The translations under genes were made by a program, and so were the position numbers. Shown here one piece after another: positions 1 to 8,472 of a stretch of DNA of 64,000 nucleotides; the stretch's first letter is position 1, and each line of letters begins with the position of its first letter. The notes under the pieces were generated by a model. That model did no database searches. It was given only the letters and a program-made list of their open reading frames with translations, and was not told where the DNA came from. The DNA comes from Actinomycetes bacterium (GTDB lineage Bacteria > Actinomycetota > Actinomycetes > Mycobacteriales > Mycobacteriaceae): positions 1-64,000 of the forward strand of contig JAEXZY010000016.1 in assembly GCA_023404955.1 (NCBI GenBank), in the 5' to 3' direction.

Positions 1-551
1 ACCACGTTGTTGCGGTTCTTGTCGAGCTCGATGATCTTGGCCTCGATCTCCTTGCCGATGTACGGCTGCAGATCGCGGACGCGACGCATCTCGACCAGCG
101 ACGCGGGCAGGAAGCCGCGCAGGCCGATGTCGAGGATCAGGCCGCCCTTGACGACCTCGATGACGGTGCCCTTGACGGCCTCGTCCTTCTCCTTGAGCTC
201 TTCGATGGTGCCCCAGGCGCGCTCGTACTGCGCACGCTTCTTGGACAGGATGAGGCGGCCTTCTTTGTCCTCTTTGGTGAGGACCAGCGCTTCGACCTCG
301 TCGCCGACGGACACAACCTCATTGGGGTCGACGTCGTGCTTGATCGAGAGTTCGCGAGAAGGGATGACACCTTCGGTCTTGTAGCCGATGTCGAGCAGGA
401 CCTCGTCGCGGTCCACCTTGACGATGGTCCCTTCGACGATGTCGCCATCGTTGAAGTATTTGATGGTCTTGTCGATGGCGGCGAGGAAATCCTCCGCGGA
501 GCCGATGTCGTTGAGGGCTACTTGCGGAGACGTGACGGAGGGACTTGGCAT
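1..551 (-). CDS. rpsA: 30S ribosomal protein S1, N-terminal part (runs off the window)
   Basis: Ribosomal protein S1 binds mRNA on the 30S subunit through repeated S1 (OB-fold) domains. About 183 N-terminal residues are present, starting MPSPSVTSPQVALNDIGS. The first S1 domain is visible from about residue 34 (GDIVEGTIVKVDRDEVLLDI), followed by the start of the second. The 3' end lies beyond base 1. The ATG at 551 is chosen because the N-terminus matches mycobacterial S1 and a GGAG lies about 11 nt upstream. In M. tuberculosis rpsA is next to polA on the same strand; here three genes separate them. Identification is secure. Confidence 0.96.
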   Translation of the reverse strand, partial: MPSPSVTSPQVALNDIGSAEDFLAAIDKTIKYFNDGDIVEGTIVKVDRDEVLLDIGYKTEGVIPSRELSIKHDVDPNEVVSVGDEVEALVLTKEDKEGRLILSKKRAQYERAWGTIEELKEKDEAVKGTVIEVVKGGLILDIGLRGFLPASLVEMRRVRDLQPYIGKEIEAKIIELDKNRNNV

Positions 552-577
552 GTGGTGGGTTGCTCCGGACAGGTTCA

Positions 578-583
578 ATCGTA
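578..583 (-). promoter_or_regulatory. Candidate -10 element for rpsA
   Basis: On the minus strand TACGAT fits the mycobacterial TANNNT -10 pattern. It would place the transcript start near 571 and give a 5' UTR of about 20 nt with the GGAG ribosome site. No convincing -35 was seen. Confidence 0.35.
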
Positions 584-688
584 GGGACAGAGAGTGTTTT
601 GTTGATGCACCCGCGAAGAGAACGCACAGGTACTGATCAAGGCTACTCGACGTGGTACATGCAGGACAAACCCGCCCCGTGCAGCCGC

Positions 689-694
689 TACTGT
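689..694 (+). promoter_or_regulatory. Candidate -10 element for a leaderless PrsW-family transcript
   Basis: TACTGT is followed by 7 nt and then the GTG at 702. Transcription would start at or next to that codon. The alternative GTG at 693 lies inside this hexamer, which argues for 702 as the start. Confidence 0.4.
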
Positions 695-701
695 GCTGGG
701 C

Positions 702-1811
702 GTGACACGCGTTCGCCGGGTCGGCGCACCACTGGGTCTGCTCATCGCGCTCGGCACCGTCGCCGGCCTGATCGTGATCGTGCTCACCGCGGTCAATCCG
801 GTCGGCACCTCCATCGGTTTCGTGCTCTCGAGCATCGCGATGACGGTGGTGGTGCTGTGCTACCTGTGGTTGGACCGCTGGGAACCCGAGCCACCCCGGC
901 TGCTGCTCTTCGCGTTCCTGTGGGGCACATCGGCGGCCGTCGTCATCTCCGCGGTGCTGCAGATCGTGCTCGAGGCCTGGGTCCATCCTGCCGGCTCCGG
1001 CGACATCAGCCCGTTCACCCTGGTGGTGGGCGCGCCGATCACCGAAGAAGCCGCGAAAGGGGTGTTCCTGCTGCTGATGATGACCGGCGTTCGACGCAAC
1101 GAGCTGAACTCACTGACCGACTGCCTGGTGTACGCGGGCCTGGTCGGCGCCGGTTTCGCCTGGCTGGAGGACATCCTCTACATCGCCAACGGCGAGTCGG
1201 TGGCGGAGTCGCTGGTGACCGCGGCTCTGCGCCTGATCATGTCGCCGTTCGCCCACTCGCTGTTCACCACGATGACGGCGATCGGGGTCTGGTACGCGCT
1301 GCATCGCCGCTCGGCAGCGGGCAAGGCCGGTGCGGTGCTCCTCGGCTACGCGGCCGCGGTCCTGCTGCATGCGATGTGGAACGGCTCGTCGCTGCTGGGC
1401 GCGGGCGCCTACTTCGCGGTCTACGCGTTGTGGATGGTGCCGGTCTTCGCGCTGGCGATCACGCTGGCCGTGCGCAGCAGGCGACGCGAGCAGCAAGTGG
1501 TGGCAGGCAAGCTGCCCGGAATGGTGGCCGCCGGCCTGGTCAGCCCGAACGAAGCGACCTGGCTGGGGTCGTTGAAGACGCGCAAGCTCGCCGTCGACAC
1601 CGCGCACCGCTTCGGCGGAAAGCCGGCCGCGACCTCGATCCGGCAATTCGCGCACCGAGTCGTGGAGCTGGCGTTCGTCCGTGACCGGATCGATCGCGGC
1701 TTCGGTGATCAGCGCGTCGTCGCGCTGCTCCACGAGGAGACCTACGCGTTGTACGCCGCCCGCGCCACGTCCCCCGCGTTGGCTCACATGGCCGGTTTCC
1801 GGGCCTACTGA
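702..1811 (+). CDS. PrsW family intramembrane metalloprotease
   Basis: Polytopic membrane protein of 369 residues with about eight hydrophobic segments. It carries PrsW-family signatures: the E-E pair in ITEEAAKG (residues about 115-116), a histidine in PFAHSLFTT (about 185) and one in LLHAMWNG (about 223). In PrsW these are the candidate metal or catalytic residues, and the Bacillus protein cleaves an anti-sigma factor in the membrane. The substrate here is unknown. The C-terminal 90 residues are soluble and basic. Start GTG 702 is preferred over GTG 693 because of the -10 position. It stands alone, divergent from rpsA, with the TRIC gene 16 bp downstream. Confidence 0.85.
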   Translation: MTRVRRVGAPLGLLIALGTVAGLIVIVLTAVNPVGTSIGFVLSSIAMTVVVLCYLWLDRWEPEPPRLLLFAFLWGTSAAVVISAVLQIVLEAWVHPAGSGDISPFTLVVGAPITEEAAKGVFLLLMMTGVRRNELNSLTDCLVYAGLVGAGFAWLEDILYIANGESVAESLVTAALRLIMSPFAHSLFTTMTAIGVWYALHRRSAAGKAGAVLLGYAAAVLLHAMWNGSSLLGAGAYFAVYALWMVPVFALAITLAVRSRRREQQVVAGKLPGMVAAGLVSPNEATWLGSLKTRKLAVDTAHRFGGKPAATSIRQFAHRVVELAFVRDRIDRGFGDQRVVALLHEETYALYAARATSPALAHMAGFRAY

Positions 1812-1827
1812 GCGCCATACTCGGCTG

Positions 1828-2460
1828 GTGATCCAGCACATCCTCAACTACCTCGGCATCGCTGTCGCCGCGGCCTCCGGCGCCGTCCTCGGGGTCCGCA
1901 AGGGGTTCGATGTGTTCGGGATCGCGGCGATGGCGGTGCTCACCGGCGTCGGTGGCGGCGTGCTCCGTGACGTCCTGCTCGACATCGATCCACCGCAGTC
2001 GCTGCAGCGCTGGCCCGATGTGACCGTGTGTCTGGGCGCCGCCGCCCTGGCCACGCTGTTCGCCCGCACGGTCATCCGGCTGCACCACCCCGTGGCGATG
2101 CTCGACGCCGTCGGGATGGGCTTCTTCGCCACGTCGGGTGCCGCGCTGGCCGTCGACCACGGCGCCAGCTGGTTCGCCGCAGCGCTGCTGGGCATGGTGT
2201 CGGCACTGGCAGGCACCATCATTCGCGACGTGACGGCCCGCGATGTGCCCGTCGTGATGGGCCCCGATGACATGTACGCCGTTCCGGCGATGCTGGGCTC
2301 GGTGATCTATGTCGTCATCGACTACTACGGACCGCAGTGGATCGGCGTCGCCGTCGGGACGTTGGTGGCGACGCTGCTACGACTGGCAGCGATCACGTTC
2401 CACTGGCGGCTGCCGACCGGCCCGCGCGAGCTCATCGTGCGCGGACATCCGCCGTCCTAG
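1828..2460 (+). CDS. Trimeric intracellular cation channel (TRIC/UPF0126) family membrane protein
   Basis: A 210-residue protein with about seven membrane segments arranged as two similar halves. It contains the paired glycine-rich signatures GVGGGVLRDVLL and ALAGTIIRDVTARDVP typical of bacterial UPF0126/TRIC proteins (YadS/YicG-like). Family members form trimeric cation channels; the physiological ion here is not known. The GTG start at 1828 lies 16 bp after the PrsW-family stop. The hexamer CATACT ends 6 nt before it, so a leaderless start is possible, although read-through from the upstream gene is equally possible. An upstream extension overlapping the previous gene would add unrelated residues. 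Confidence 0.88.
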   Translation: MIQHILNYLGIAVAAASGAVLGVRKGFDVFGIAAMAVLTGVGGGVLRDVLLDIDPPQSLQRWPDVTVCLGAAALATLFARTVIRLHHPVAMLDAVGMGFFATSGAALAVDHGASWFAAALLGMVSALAGTIIRDVTARDVPVVMGPDDMYAVPAMLGSVIYVVIDYYGPQWIGVAVGTLVATLLRLAAITFHWRLPTGPRELIVRGHPPS

Positions 2461-2463
2461 CCT

Positions 2464-3270
2464 CTATGTCTTGAAGTAGACGATCTGATGCGTGGTGGCC
2501 AGCAGCGTGCCCGCACGACTCCAGATCTCTGCGGACTGATCGAAGTAGCCACCGGAGAAGCGGTTCGCCGATGCACGGCCCAGTACGAATTCGCTGCCTG
2601 CGTAGGCGAGTTCGGGGTCGGTGGCGTGGAAGTAGGTGGTCAGCGAGATCGTGCCGGCCGGCGTGGGCGCGCCCAGCCGCAGGAAGATCCGCGGATAGAA
2701 AATGTCGCTCACGGCAGTGAGCGCGGCGAAGTCGAGGGCGCGCCCCATTCGGTCGCGAGCCCACAGCATGGTGGTCGACGAGTCTGCCGGCGCCGCACCC
2801 TCGGCCGGGATCGCGCCGTCGACGAAGCGCATGTCGTAGTTGCGGGCCCACGCGATCATCGGCGGCAGCCCCCGGTCCGGCAACTCCTCAGGCGCGGGAG
2901 CGGCCGGCATGGGTCTCTCGGTATCCGACCATGTGTCGCGCCGGAGGCCGAACACCGCAGTCGCCGTCGTCGTGACCGCACCGCCCTGTACCAGCTCGAC
3001 GAACCAGTGCTGGTTGCTCCGGTTCGTGCGAACACAGCGCGCGGTGACGTCGAATTCTCCATCGGAAATGGGTGCCGTGAAGTTCACGGTGAGCGCCAGC
3101 GGCGCACCGGCGCGCTCGGGGTGCAGCTCGATTCCGCGCAGCAGCACAGCGGCAGTCATGCCCCCGAATGGACCGACCATGTTCGCCCAGTCGGCACTCG
3201 TCTTTCCGCGGAGGACGCCGTCCCCGGCGGGTTGGAGCCCGATCGCTTCGTCGAACGGGTGATCGGCCAC
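2464..3270 (-). CDS. Acyl-CoA thioesterase family protein (double hotdog fold)
   Basis: A 268-residue protein matching the TesB-like/4HBT_3 thioesterase family: a hotdog half with WANMVGPFGGMTAAVLLRGIE near residues 28-48, then a second half with TTMLWARDRMGRALDFAALTAVSDIFYPRIF. Family members hydrolyse acyl-CoA thioesters in the cytoplasm; the chain-length preference cannot be read from sequence. The GTG start at 3270 has a strong GGAGG 8 nt upstream. It lies just downstream of polA on the same strand, with its own AT-rich promoter-like region between 3271 and 3328. It overlaps no neighbour and converges with the TRIC gene 3 bp away. Confidence 0.85.
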   Translation of the reverse strand: MADHPFDEAIGLQPAGDGVLRGKTSADWANMVGPFGGMTAAVLLRGIELHPERAGAPLALTVNFTAPISDGEFDVTARCVRTNRSNQHWFVELVQGGAVTTTATAVFGLRRDTWSDTERPMPAAPAPEELPDRGLPPMIAWARNYDMRFVDGAIPAEGAAPADSSTTMLWARDRMGRALDFAALTAVSDIFYPRIFLRLGAPTPAGTISLTTYFHATDPELAYAGSEFVLGRASANRFSGGYFDQSAEIWSRAGTLLATTHQIVYFKT

Positions 3271-3298
3271 CTCGTGTGCCTCCTGCTCGAGCCCATCA

Positions 3299-3304
3299 AT
3301 TATG
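3299..3304 (-). promoter_or_regulatory. Candidate -10 element for the thioesterase gene
   Basis: CATAAT on the minus strand sits in the only AT-rich part of the polA-thioesterase gap, which also contains TATATATA at 3313-3320. The transcript would start near 3292 and include the GGAGG ribosome site. Confidence 0.35.
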
Positions 3305-3328
3305 TAGGCTTGTATATATAGCAGACGC

Positions 3329-6037
3329 TCAGTGGGCGGCAGAGTCCCAGCTGCGGCCGTATCCCACCGACACCTCCAGCGGCACGTCGAGTGCGTAGGC
3401 CGTCCCCATGTGCTCGCGCACCAGCGCCTCCAGCGCCTCGCGCTCCCCGTCGGCGACTTCGAACAGCAGCTCGTCGTGCACCTGCAACAGCATGCGCGAG
3501 TTCAGCCCTGCGTCGGCGATCGCGTTGTCCACGTTGATCATCGCGACCTTGATGATGTCGGCGGCGCTGCCCTGGATCGGCGCGTTGAGCGCGGCCCGTT
3601 CGGCGGCTTCGCGGACGTTGCGGTTGCTGCTGTCGAGTTCCGGAAGGTAGCGCCGGCGGCCGAACACCGTCGAGGTGTAGCCGTCCTTGCGGGCCTGGTC
3701 GACGATGTCGCGCAGATAGTCGCGGATACCGCCGAACCGGTCGAAATACTGATCCATCTGCTGTTTGGCCTCTTCGGTGCTGATCTTCAGCTGAGCCGAC
3801 AAGCCGTAAGCGCTCAGACCGTAGGCCAGGCCGTAGGACATCGCCTTGACTCGGCGTCGCAGATCCGCCGTCACTTCGTTGATCGGCACGTCGAAGGCGC
3901 GGGACGCGACGAACGAGTGCAGATCCTCACCGGTGTTGAACGCCTCGATCAGCCCCTCGTCGCGGGACAGGTGCGCCATGATGCGCATCTCGATCTGGCT
4001 GTAGTCGGCCGTCATCAGCTCGCGGTAACCGTCACCGACAACAAACGCGTCGCGGATGCGGCGGCCCGCCTCGGTGCGGATCGGGATGTTCTGCAGGTTC
4101 GGCTCGGTCGAGGACAACCTGCCCGTGGCCGCGATCGTCTGGTTGAACGTGGTGTGGATCCGGCCGTCGCCGGCCACCGAGTTCAACAGCCCGTCGACGG
4201 TGACCTTGAGCCGCGTGGCATCCCGGTGGGCCAGCAGATGTTGCAGGAACGGATGCCCGGTCTTGTCGAAGAGGCCCTGCAGCGCATCGGCGTCGGTGGT
4301 GTAACCGGTCTTGGTGCGCTTGGTCTTCGGCATCTCGAGCTCGTCGAACAGCACCACCTGCAGCTGCTTGGGCGAGCCGAGATTGATCTGCTTACCGATC
4401 ACCGCGTACGCCGCCTCAGCGGCATCGCGGATCTGGCCGGCGAACTCGCTTTGGAGCTCGGTGAGCATGCCGAGATCAACGGCTATACCCGCGGTTTCGA
4501 GAGCCGCGAGAACCCGTTGCACCGGGAGTTCCATGCTGCCGAGCAGCGCTGACGAGTCGATGCGGGCCAACTCCTCGTCGAGCGCGTCGGCGAGATCCAT
4601 CACCGCGCTGGCACGCAGCAGCAGGGTCTGCACGGCCTGATCGTCGACGCCGTCGCTGTCGTCGAGCAGCGAAAGTTGTTGCTGCTCAGCATTATCGGCG
4701 CGCAGTTCGCGCTTCAGATACCGCAGCGAGAGATCGTCGAGCGCGAAGCTCCGCTGACCCGGCCGCACCAGGTACGCCGCCAGCGCCGTGTCGGAGGTGA
4801 CGCCGGCCAGTGTCCAGCCGCGGCCCTGCAGGTCGTGGATCGCGAGTTTGGCCTCGTGCAGAGCTTTCGGCTGCGACGGATCGGCGAGCCAGGAAGCCAG
4901 CGCCGTCTCGTCCTCGGGGCTGAGCGCGGCCGTGTCGATGTAGCGGCCGTCGCCGTCCGGCGCGACCAGCGCGAGCGCTGTCGAGTCGCTGTCGAATGCC
5001 AGGTGGTTGCCGACCACCGCGACGCCGAACCGACCGCCGTCGGCGTGCTCGGCGAGCCAGCCCGCCAGCGTGCCGGCCTCCAGGGCCTCGCCGCGCACCT
5101 CGAAACCCTCGTCCACCTCTGGGTCAGCCGAGGCCAGCGTGTCGAACAGCCGATCGCGCAGCACCCGGAACTCGAGGTCGTCGAACAGGCGGTGGATCTG
5201 ATCGCGGTTCCACGGCTGCATCCGCAGCGTGTCCGGGGTCTGGGCCAGCGGAACGTCCTTGACGAGGTCGGTCAGCTCACGGTTGAGCACGACGCTGGAC
5301 AGGTGCGCGCGCAGCGCATCGCCCACCTTGCCCTTCACCTTGTCGACGTTGTCGACAAGGGACTGCAGCGTTCCGTACTCGGCGATCCACTTCGTCGCGG
5401 TCTTCTCCCCCACGCCCGGGATGCCCGGCAGGTTGTCGCTCGGGTCGCCGCGCAGGGCCGCGAAATCGGGGTACTGCGCAGGCGTCAGTCCGTACTTCTC
5501 GACCACCGCCTCAGGGGTGAATCGCGTCAGCTCGCTGACGCCCTTGCGCGGATACAGCACCGTGACGTCGTCGCTGACCAACTGCAGCGAGTCACGGTCA
5601 CCGGTGACGACCAGGACCCGGTAGCCCTCGTTCTCGGCCTGGGTGGCCAACGTGGCGATGATGTCGTCGGCTTCGAATCCCGGCTCGGCGAGCACCGTGA
5701 TGCCCAGGGCCCCGAGCACCTCCTTGGTGATGTCGATCTGCCCGCGGAACTCGTCCGGTGTGGCCGACCGACCCTCCTTGTACTCCGGGTACTTCTCTTT
5801 GCGGAACGTCTGGCGGGACACGTCGAAGGCGGCGGCGATGTGGCTGGGCTGCTCGTCGCGCAGCAGGTTGATCAGCATGGCGGTGAAGCCGTACACCGCA
5901 TTCGTGGTGAGCCCGCCCTGGGTCTTGAAGTTCTCGGCGGGCAGGGCGTAGAACGCGCGGAAGGCCAGCGAGTTGCCGTCCAGCAGCATCAGGGTCTGTT
6001 TCTGATCGGTCGCCGGTGCGGTCTTGGCTGGGCTCAC
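3329..6037 (-). CDS. polA: DNA polymerase I
   Basis: Family A DNA polymerase of 902 residues for Okazaki-fragment processing and repair. The N-terminal 5'-3' exonuclease domain (about residues 15-310) has the metal-binding acidic residues in MLLDGNSLAFRAFYALPA and GFEADDIIATLA. The middle domain resembles the 3'-5' exonuclease fold but lacks the usual proofreading acidic set, as in other mycobacterial PolA. The polymerase domain has motif A (DYSQIEMRIMAHLSRD, about 676), motif B (RRRVKAMSYGLAYG) and motif C (LLQVHDELLFEV, about 850). Start GTG 6037 (VSPAKTAP) is chosen because known mycobacterial PolA begins there. ATG 6055 is in frame and possible; longer extensions enter the divergent promoter. 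Confidence 0.97.
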   Translation of the reverse strand: MSPAKTAPATDQKQTLMLLDGNSLAFRAFYALPAENFKTQGGLTTNAVYGFTAMLINLLRDEQPSHIAAAFDVSRQTFRKEKYPEYKEGRSATPDEFRGQIDITKEVLGALGITVLAEPGFEADDIIATLATQAENEGYRVLVVTGDRDSLQLVSDDVTVLYPRKGVSELTRFTPEAVVEKYGLTPAQYPDFAALRGDPSDNLPGIPGVGEKTATKWIAEYGTLQSLVDNVDKVKGKVGDALRAHLSSVVLNRELTDLVKDVPLAQTPDTLRMQPWNRDQIHRLFDDLEFRVLRDRLFDTLASADPEVDEGFEVRGEALEAGTLAGWLAEHADGGRFGVAVVGNHLAFDSDSTALALVAPDGDGRYIDTAALSPEDETALASWLADPSQPKALHEAKLAIHDLQGRGWTLAGVTSDTALAAYLVRPGQRSFALDDLSLRYLKRELRADNAEQQQLSLLDDSDGVDDQAVQTLLLRASAVMDLADALDEELARIDSSALLGSMELPVQRVLAALETAGIAVDLGMLTELQSEFAGQIRDAAEAAYAVIGKQINLGSPKQLQVVLFDELEMPKTKRTKTGYTTDADALQGLFDKTGHPFLQHLLAHRDATRLKVTVDGLLNSVAGDGRIHTTFNQTIAATGRLSSTEPNLQNIPIRTEAGRRIRDAFVVGDGYRELMTADYSQIEMRIMAHLSRDEGLIEAFNTGEDLHSFVASRAFDVPINEVTADLRRRVKAMSYGLAYGLSAYGLSAQLKISTEEAKQQMDQYFDRFGGIRDYLRDIVDQARKDGYTSTVFGRRRYLPELDSSNRNVREAAERAALNAPIQGSAADIIKVAMINVDNAIADAGLNSRMLLQVHDELLFEVADGEREALEALVREHMGTAYALDVPLEVSVGYGRSWDSAAH

Positions 6038-6120
6038 GGCCTTCACTCTAGGCATCCCGACCGACAGGGCGACCGGCGGGAATGAACGCGACGTCGGTGC
6101 GGTTACAACCGACGTCCTTC

Positions 6121-6141
6121 TTATGTAACATCGTTCTATAA
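6121..6141. promoter_or_regulatory. Imperfect palindrome, candidate TetR operator
   Basis: TTATGTAAC-atc-GTTCTATAA is a 9-3-9 inverted repeat with 7 of 9 pairs matching. It lies 18 bp before the hydrolase start and overlaps the only -10-like sequence there (CTATAA). Its size and position fit an operator for the TetR gene co-transcribed with the hydrolase. That assignment is inference. Confidence 0.45.
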
Positions 6142-6158
6142 CGGTCAGGAGCACCGCC

Positions 6159-6956
6159 ATGACGAACATCGTCTTCATCCACGGCCTCTGGGTCGCCCAC
6201 AGCGCTTGGCAGCCGTGGATCGACTATTTCGGCGAGCACGGACACCACGCAGTCGCGCCGGCCTGGCCCGGTGAGCTGCCGACTGTCGAAGAAACCCGGC
6301 GGAACGCGGCGGATCAGGCCGGTGTCGGCATCGACGAGCTGACCGCGCACTTCGCGCGGACGCTCGCCGAGTTCGACGCCCCACCCGTGGTGATCGGCCA
6401 CTCGTTCGGTGGGCTGATCGCCCAGAAGCTGCTCGGCGAGAACAAGGCGGCCGCCGCCATCGCGATCGACCCCGCCCCGATCAAGGGCGTCACAGGACTG
6501 CCGTTCGCGCAGCTGCGGTCTGCCTTCCCGGTGCTGGGCAACCCCCTCAACCGCAATCGCGCCAAGGGGCTGACGGCGGCGCAGTGGCGGTACGGCTTCG
6601 GTAATGCGTTGAGCCAGGAGGAATCCGACGCTTTGTGGGAGCAATGGTCGATCCCGTCGCCGGGCAAGCCGCTGTTCGAGGCGGCCGGCGCCAACCTGCA
6701 CCGCAACTCGCCGGCCACGGTGGACACCGCGAACACCACCCGAGGACCGCTGCTGATCACGGCCGGCTCAGCCGACCACACCGTGCCGCGGGCGACCGCC
6801 GAGGCCGCGCACCGGTTGTACCGCGGCGATGCGATCACCGACTTCCACGAGTTCGACGGACGGGGACATTCGCTGACCATCGACCATGGCTGGCGGGACG
6901 TCGCCGACGAGGCACTGGCCTGGCTGGCGCGCCGGGGCGTGGCCGAGGCGGCGTGA
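6159..6956 (+). CDS. Alpha/beta hydrolase
   Basis: A 265-residue alpha/beta hydrolase. The oxyanion HG motif is in FIHGLWVAHSAW near the N-terminus, the nucleophile elbow is GHSFGG (about residue 84), and the probable catalytic acid and histidine are in SADHTVP and GRGHSLTIDH. The substrate is unknown. The start has AGGAG 8 nt upstream. It is divergent from polA and overlaps the following TetR gene by 4 nt, so the pair is probably one operon. The block 6159-9147 is not part of the conserved neighbourhood in M. tuberculosis and looks accessory. Confidence 0.85.
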   Translation: MTNIVFIHGLWVAHSAWQPWIDYFGEHGHHAVAPAWPGELPTVEETRRNAADQAGVGIDELTAHFARTLAEFDAPPVVIGHSFGGLIAQKLLGENKAAAAIAIDPAPIKGVTGLPFAQLRSAFPVLGNPLNRNRAKGLTAAQWRYGFGNALSQEESDALWEQWSIPSPGKPLFEAAGANLHRNSPATVDTANTTRGPLLITAGSADHTVPRATAEAAHRLYRGDAITDFHEFDGRGHSLTIDHGWRDVADEALAWLARRGVAEAA

Positions 6957-7537
6957 CCGTGACCCGCCGTCGCACGGCAAGCGAGCAGGTCTCGGCCGCA
7001 CTGTTGAGCGCGGCCGAGACCGTCCTCGATCGCGACGGCGCGGCCGCGATCACCGTGCGGTCCGTCGCGCGGGAAGCCGGCGTGGCCCCGATGGGCGTCT
7101 ACAACCGGTTCACCAACAAGGACGGACTGCTCGCCGCGCTCGCGATACGGGCGTTCGACGACCTCGCCGCGGCGATCAGCGACGGCCCACCAGGGGGCAC
7201 ACCGGCCGACCGCCTGCGCCGCGCGACGCGCGGTTACCGCGAATTCGCCCTCACCCACCCATCCCGCTACGCGTTGGTCTTCGCGACAGGTTCCCCGGCC
7301 GCCGATCCCGCCTCGCCGGTGACCAACCGGGGGCGCGAGGTGTTCGGCATCCTCGTCGACATGGTCGCCGGATTACCTCTGCGAGCCGGCCTCGATCCCG
7401 TGCACGCGGCCCAGGCGATGTGGAACGGCCAGCATGGCGCGGTGACTCTGGAACTCGCCGGCGTGAGCCAGACACCGGATGCGTCAGCGACATTCGATCA
7501 GACGATCGACGCACTCATTCGCGGACTGCAGGGCTGA
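6953..7537 (+). CDS. TetR/AcrR family transcriptional regulator
   Basis: A 194-residue regulator. The N-terminal helix-turn-helix reads VRSVAREAGVAPMGVYNRFT at about residues 36-55, followed by NKDGLL; the C-terminal ligand domain ends LIRGLQG. The GTG start at 6953 overlaps the TGA of the hydrolase (GTGA), so it is translationally coupled; GTG 6959 is an alternative. It probably represses the hydrolase operon through the palindrome at 6121-6141. The 3' end overlaps the convergent LysR gene by 23 bp. Confidence 0.88.
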   Translation: MTVTRRRTASEQVSAALLSAAETVLDRDGAAAITVRSVAREAGVAPMGVYNRFTNKDGLLAALAIRAFDDLAAAISDGPPGGTPADRLRRATRGYREFALTHPSRYALVFATGSPAADPASPVTNRGREVFGILVDMVAGLPLRAGLDPVHAAQAMWNGQHGAVTLELAGVSQTPDASATFDQTIDALIRGLQG

Positions 7538-8402
7538 GCGACGCGCGCGCCAGCGCGCAGAAGGAGCGTGGGGCCGGACCGGTCGCGTCGCGGCGCCACG
7601 CCCACACCAGCCGTCCGCGCAGTACCGGTGTCAACCGCAGGGCGTGCAGACCGGTGTCCCCGCGTGCCATCGAACGGGGCAGGATCGCGACTCCCAGTCC
7701 GCGGCGGGCCAACTCGGCCAGTTCGAGCGGGTTCGTCGCTTCGAAGCCGATGCGCGGTCGGATGCCCGCCGCCGAGCAGGCCTCGTCGAGGCGGGACCGC
7801 AGCCCGGTGCCGACAGGCAGCGAGATGAGTGGGAATTCGCACAGTTCGGACAGCGTCAACGTCGCCCGGCGCCGCAGCGGATGGTCCAGAGCGCTTGCGG
7901 CCTCGATGATCTCGTCGGTGATCACGACGCCGTCCAGGCCGTCCGGCATCGCACCGGCGGCGATCGAGACGATCGCCGCGTCGAGGCGGCCATCGGCGAG
8001 CTCGTCGAGCAGCACATCGGAGTTGTCCGTGCGCAGCGTGAGCTCCACCTGAGGATGATCGCGGTGGAAGTCGGCCATCAGCGCCGCGACGTCCACCGGA
8101 TGCAGTGTCACCGTGCCGATGGCGACCGATCCCCGGACGATGTCGGCCACCTCGTCGACCGCATGCTGCCCGGCGCGAACCGCGGCCAGCGCCGCCCTGG
8201 CATGGGGCAGCAGTGCCGCGCCGGCTCCGGTCAGCCGCACCTCGCGGCTCGACCGGACCAGCAGCTGCTGGCCCACCGTCCGCTCCAGGCGACGAATCTG
8301 TGCGCTCACCGCAGGTTGTGCCACCCGTTCCCGTTGCGCGGCTCTGGTGAAGCTGCCCTCTTCCACCACGGCCACCAGATATTCGAGCTGACGCAGCTCC
8401 AT
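7515..8402 (-). CDS. LysR family transcriptional regulator
   Basis: A 295-residue LysR-type regulator. The winged helix-turn-helix occupies residues 1-60 (MELRQLEYLVAVVEEGSFTR, then RVAQPAVSAQIRRLE), followed by a periplasmic-binding-like effector domain from about residue 90. The start codon at 8402 is only 70 bp from the divergent hydrolase gene at 8473, the usual layout for a LysR regulator and its target. The effector is not known. Confidence 0.92.
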   Translation of the reverse strand: MELRQLEYLVAVVEEGSFTRAAQRERVAQPAVSAQIRRLERTVGQQLLVRSSREVRLTGAGAALLPHARAALAAVRAGQHAVDEVADIVRGSVAIGTVTLHPVDVAALMADFHRDHPQVELTLRTDNSDVLLDELADGRLDAAIVSIAAGAMPDGLDGVVITDEIIEAASALDHPLRRRATLTLSELCEFPLISLPVGTGLRSRLDEACSAAGIRPRIGFEATNPLELAELARRGLGVAILPRSMARGDTGLHALRLTPVLRGRLVWAWRRDATGPAPRSFCALARASLSPAVRE

Positions 8403-8411
8403 AAGTGCTGA

Positions 8412-8448
8412 TTATAGGTTGTAGAAGAACGATGTCTTGGACTTATAG
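8412..8448. promoter_or_regulatory. Divergent LysR/hydrolase control region with repeats
   Basis: The 70-bp gap has two direct TTATAG copies (8412-8417 and 8443-8448) 31 bp apart, about three helical turns. Between them, AGAACGATGT at 8426-8435 is identical, on the opposite strand, to the core of the palindrome at 6121-6141. Either TTATAG could also serve as a promoter element. Confidence 0.35.
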
Positions 8449-8472
8449 CCGACCGGGGTTCAGGGTGGAGAC

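Noticed and set aside
545..1684. A 379-residue frame overlapping the PrsW-family gene on the same strand.
   Set aside because: Arg/Gly-rich out-of-frame product, while the alternative frame has clear membrane helices and family motifs.
4676..6085. A 469-residue open frame opposite polA.
   Set aside because: Antisense to conserved polymerase motifs, with biased Arg/Val/Gln composition and no domain; a high-GC shadow.
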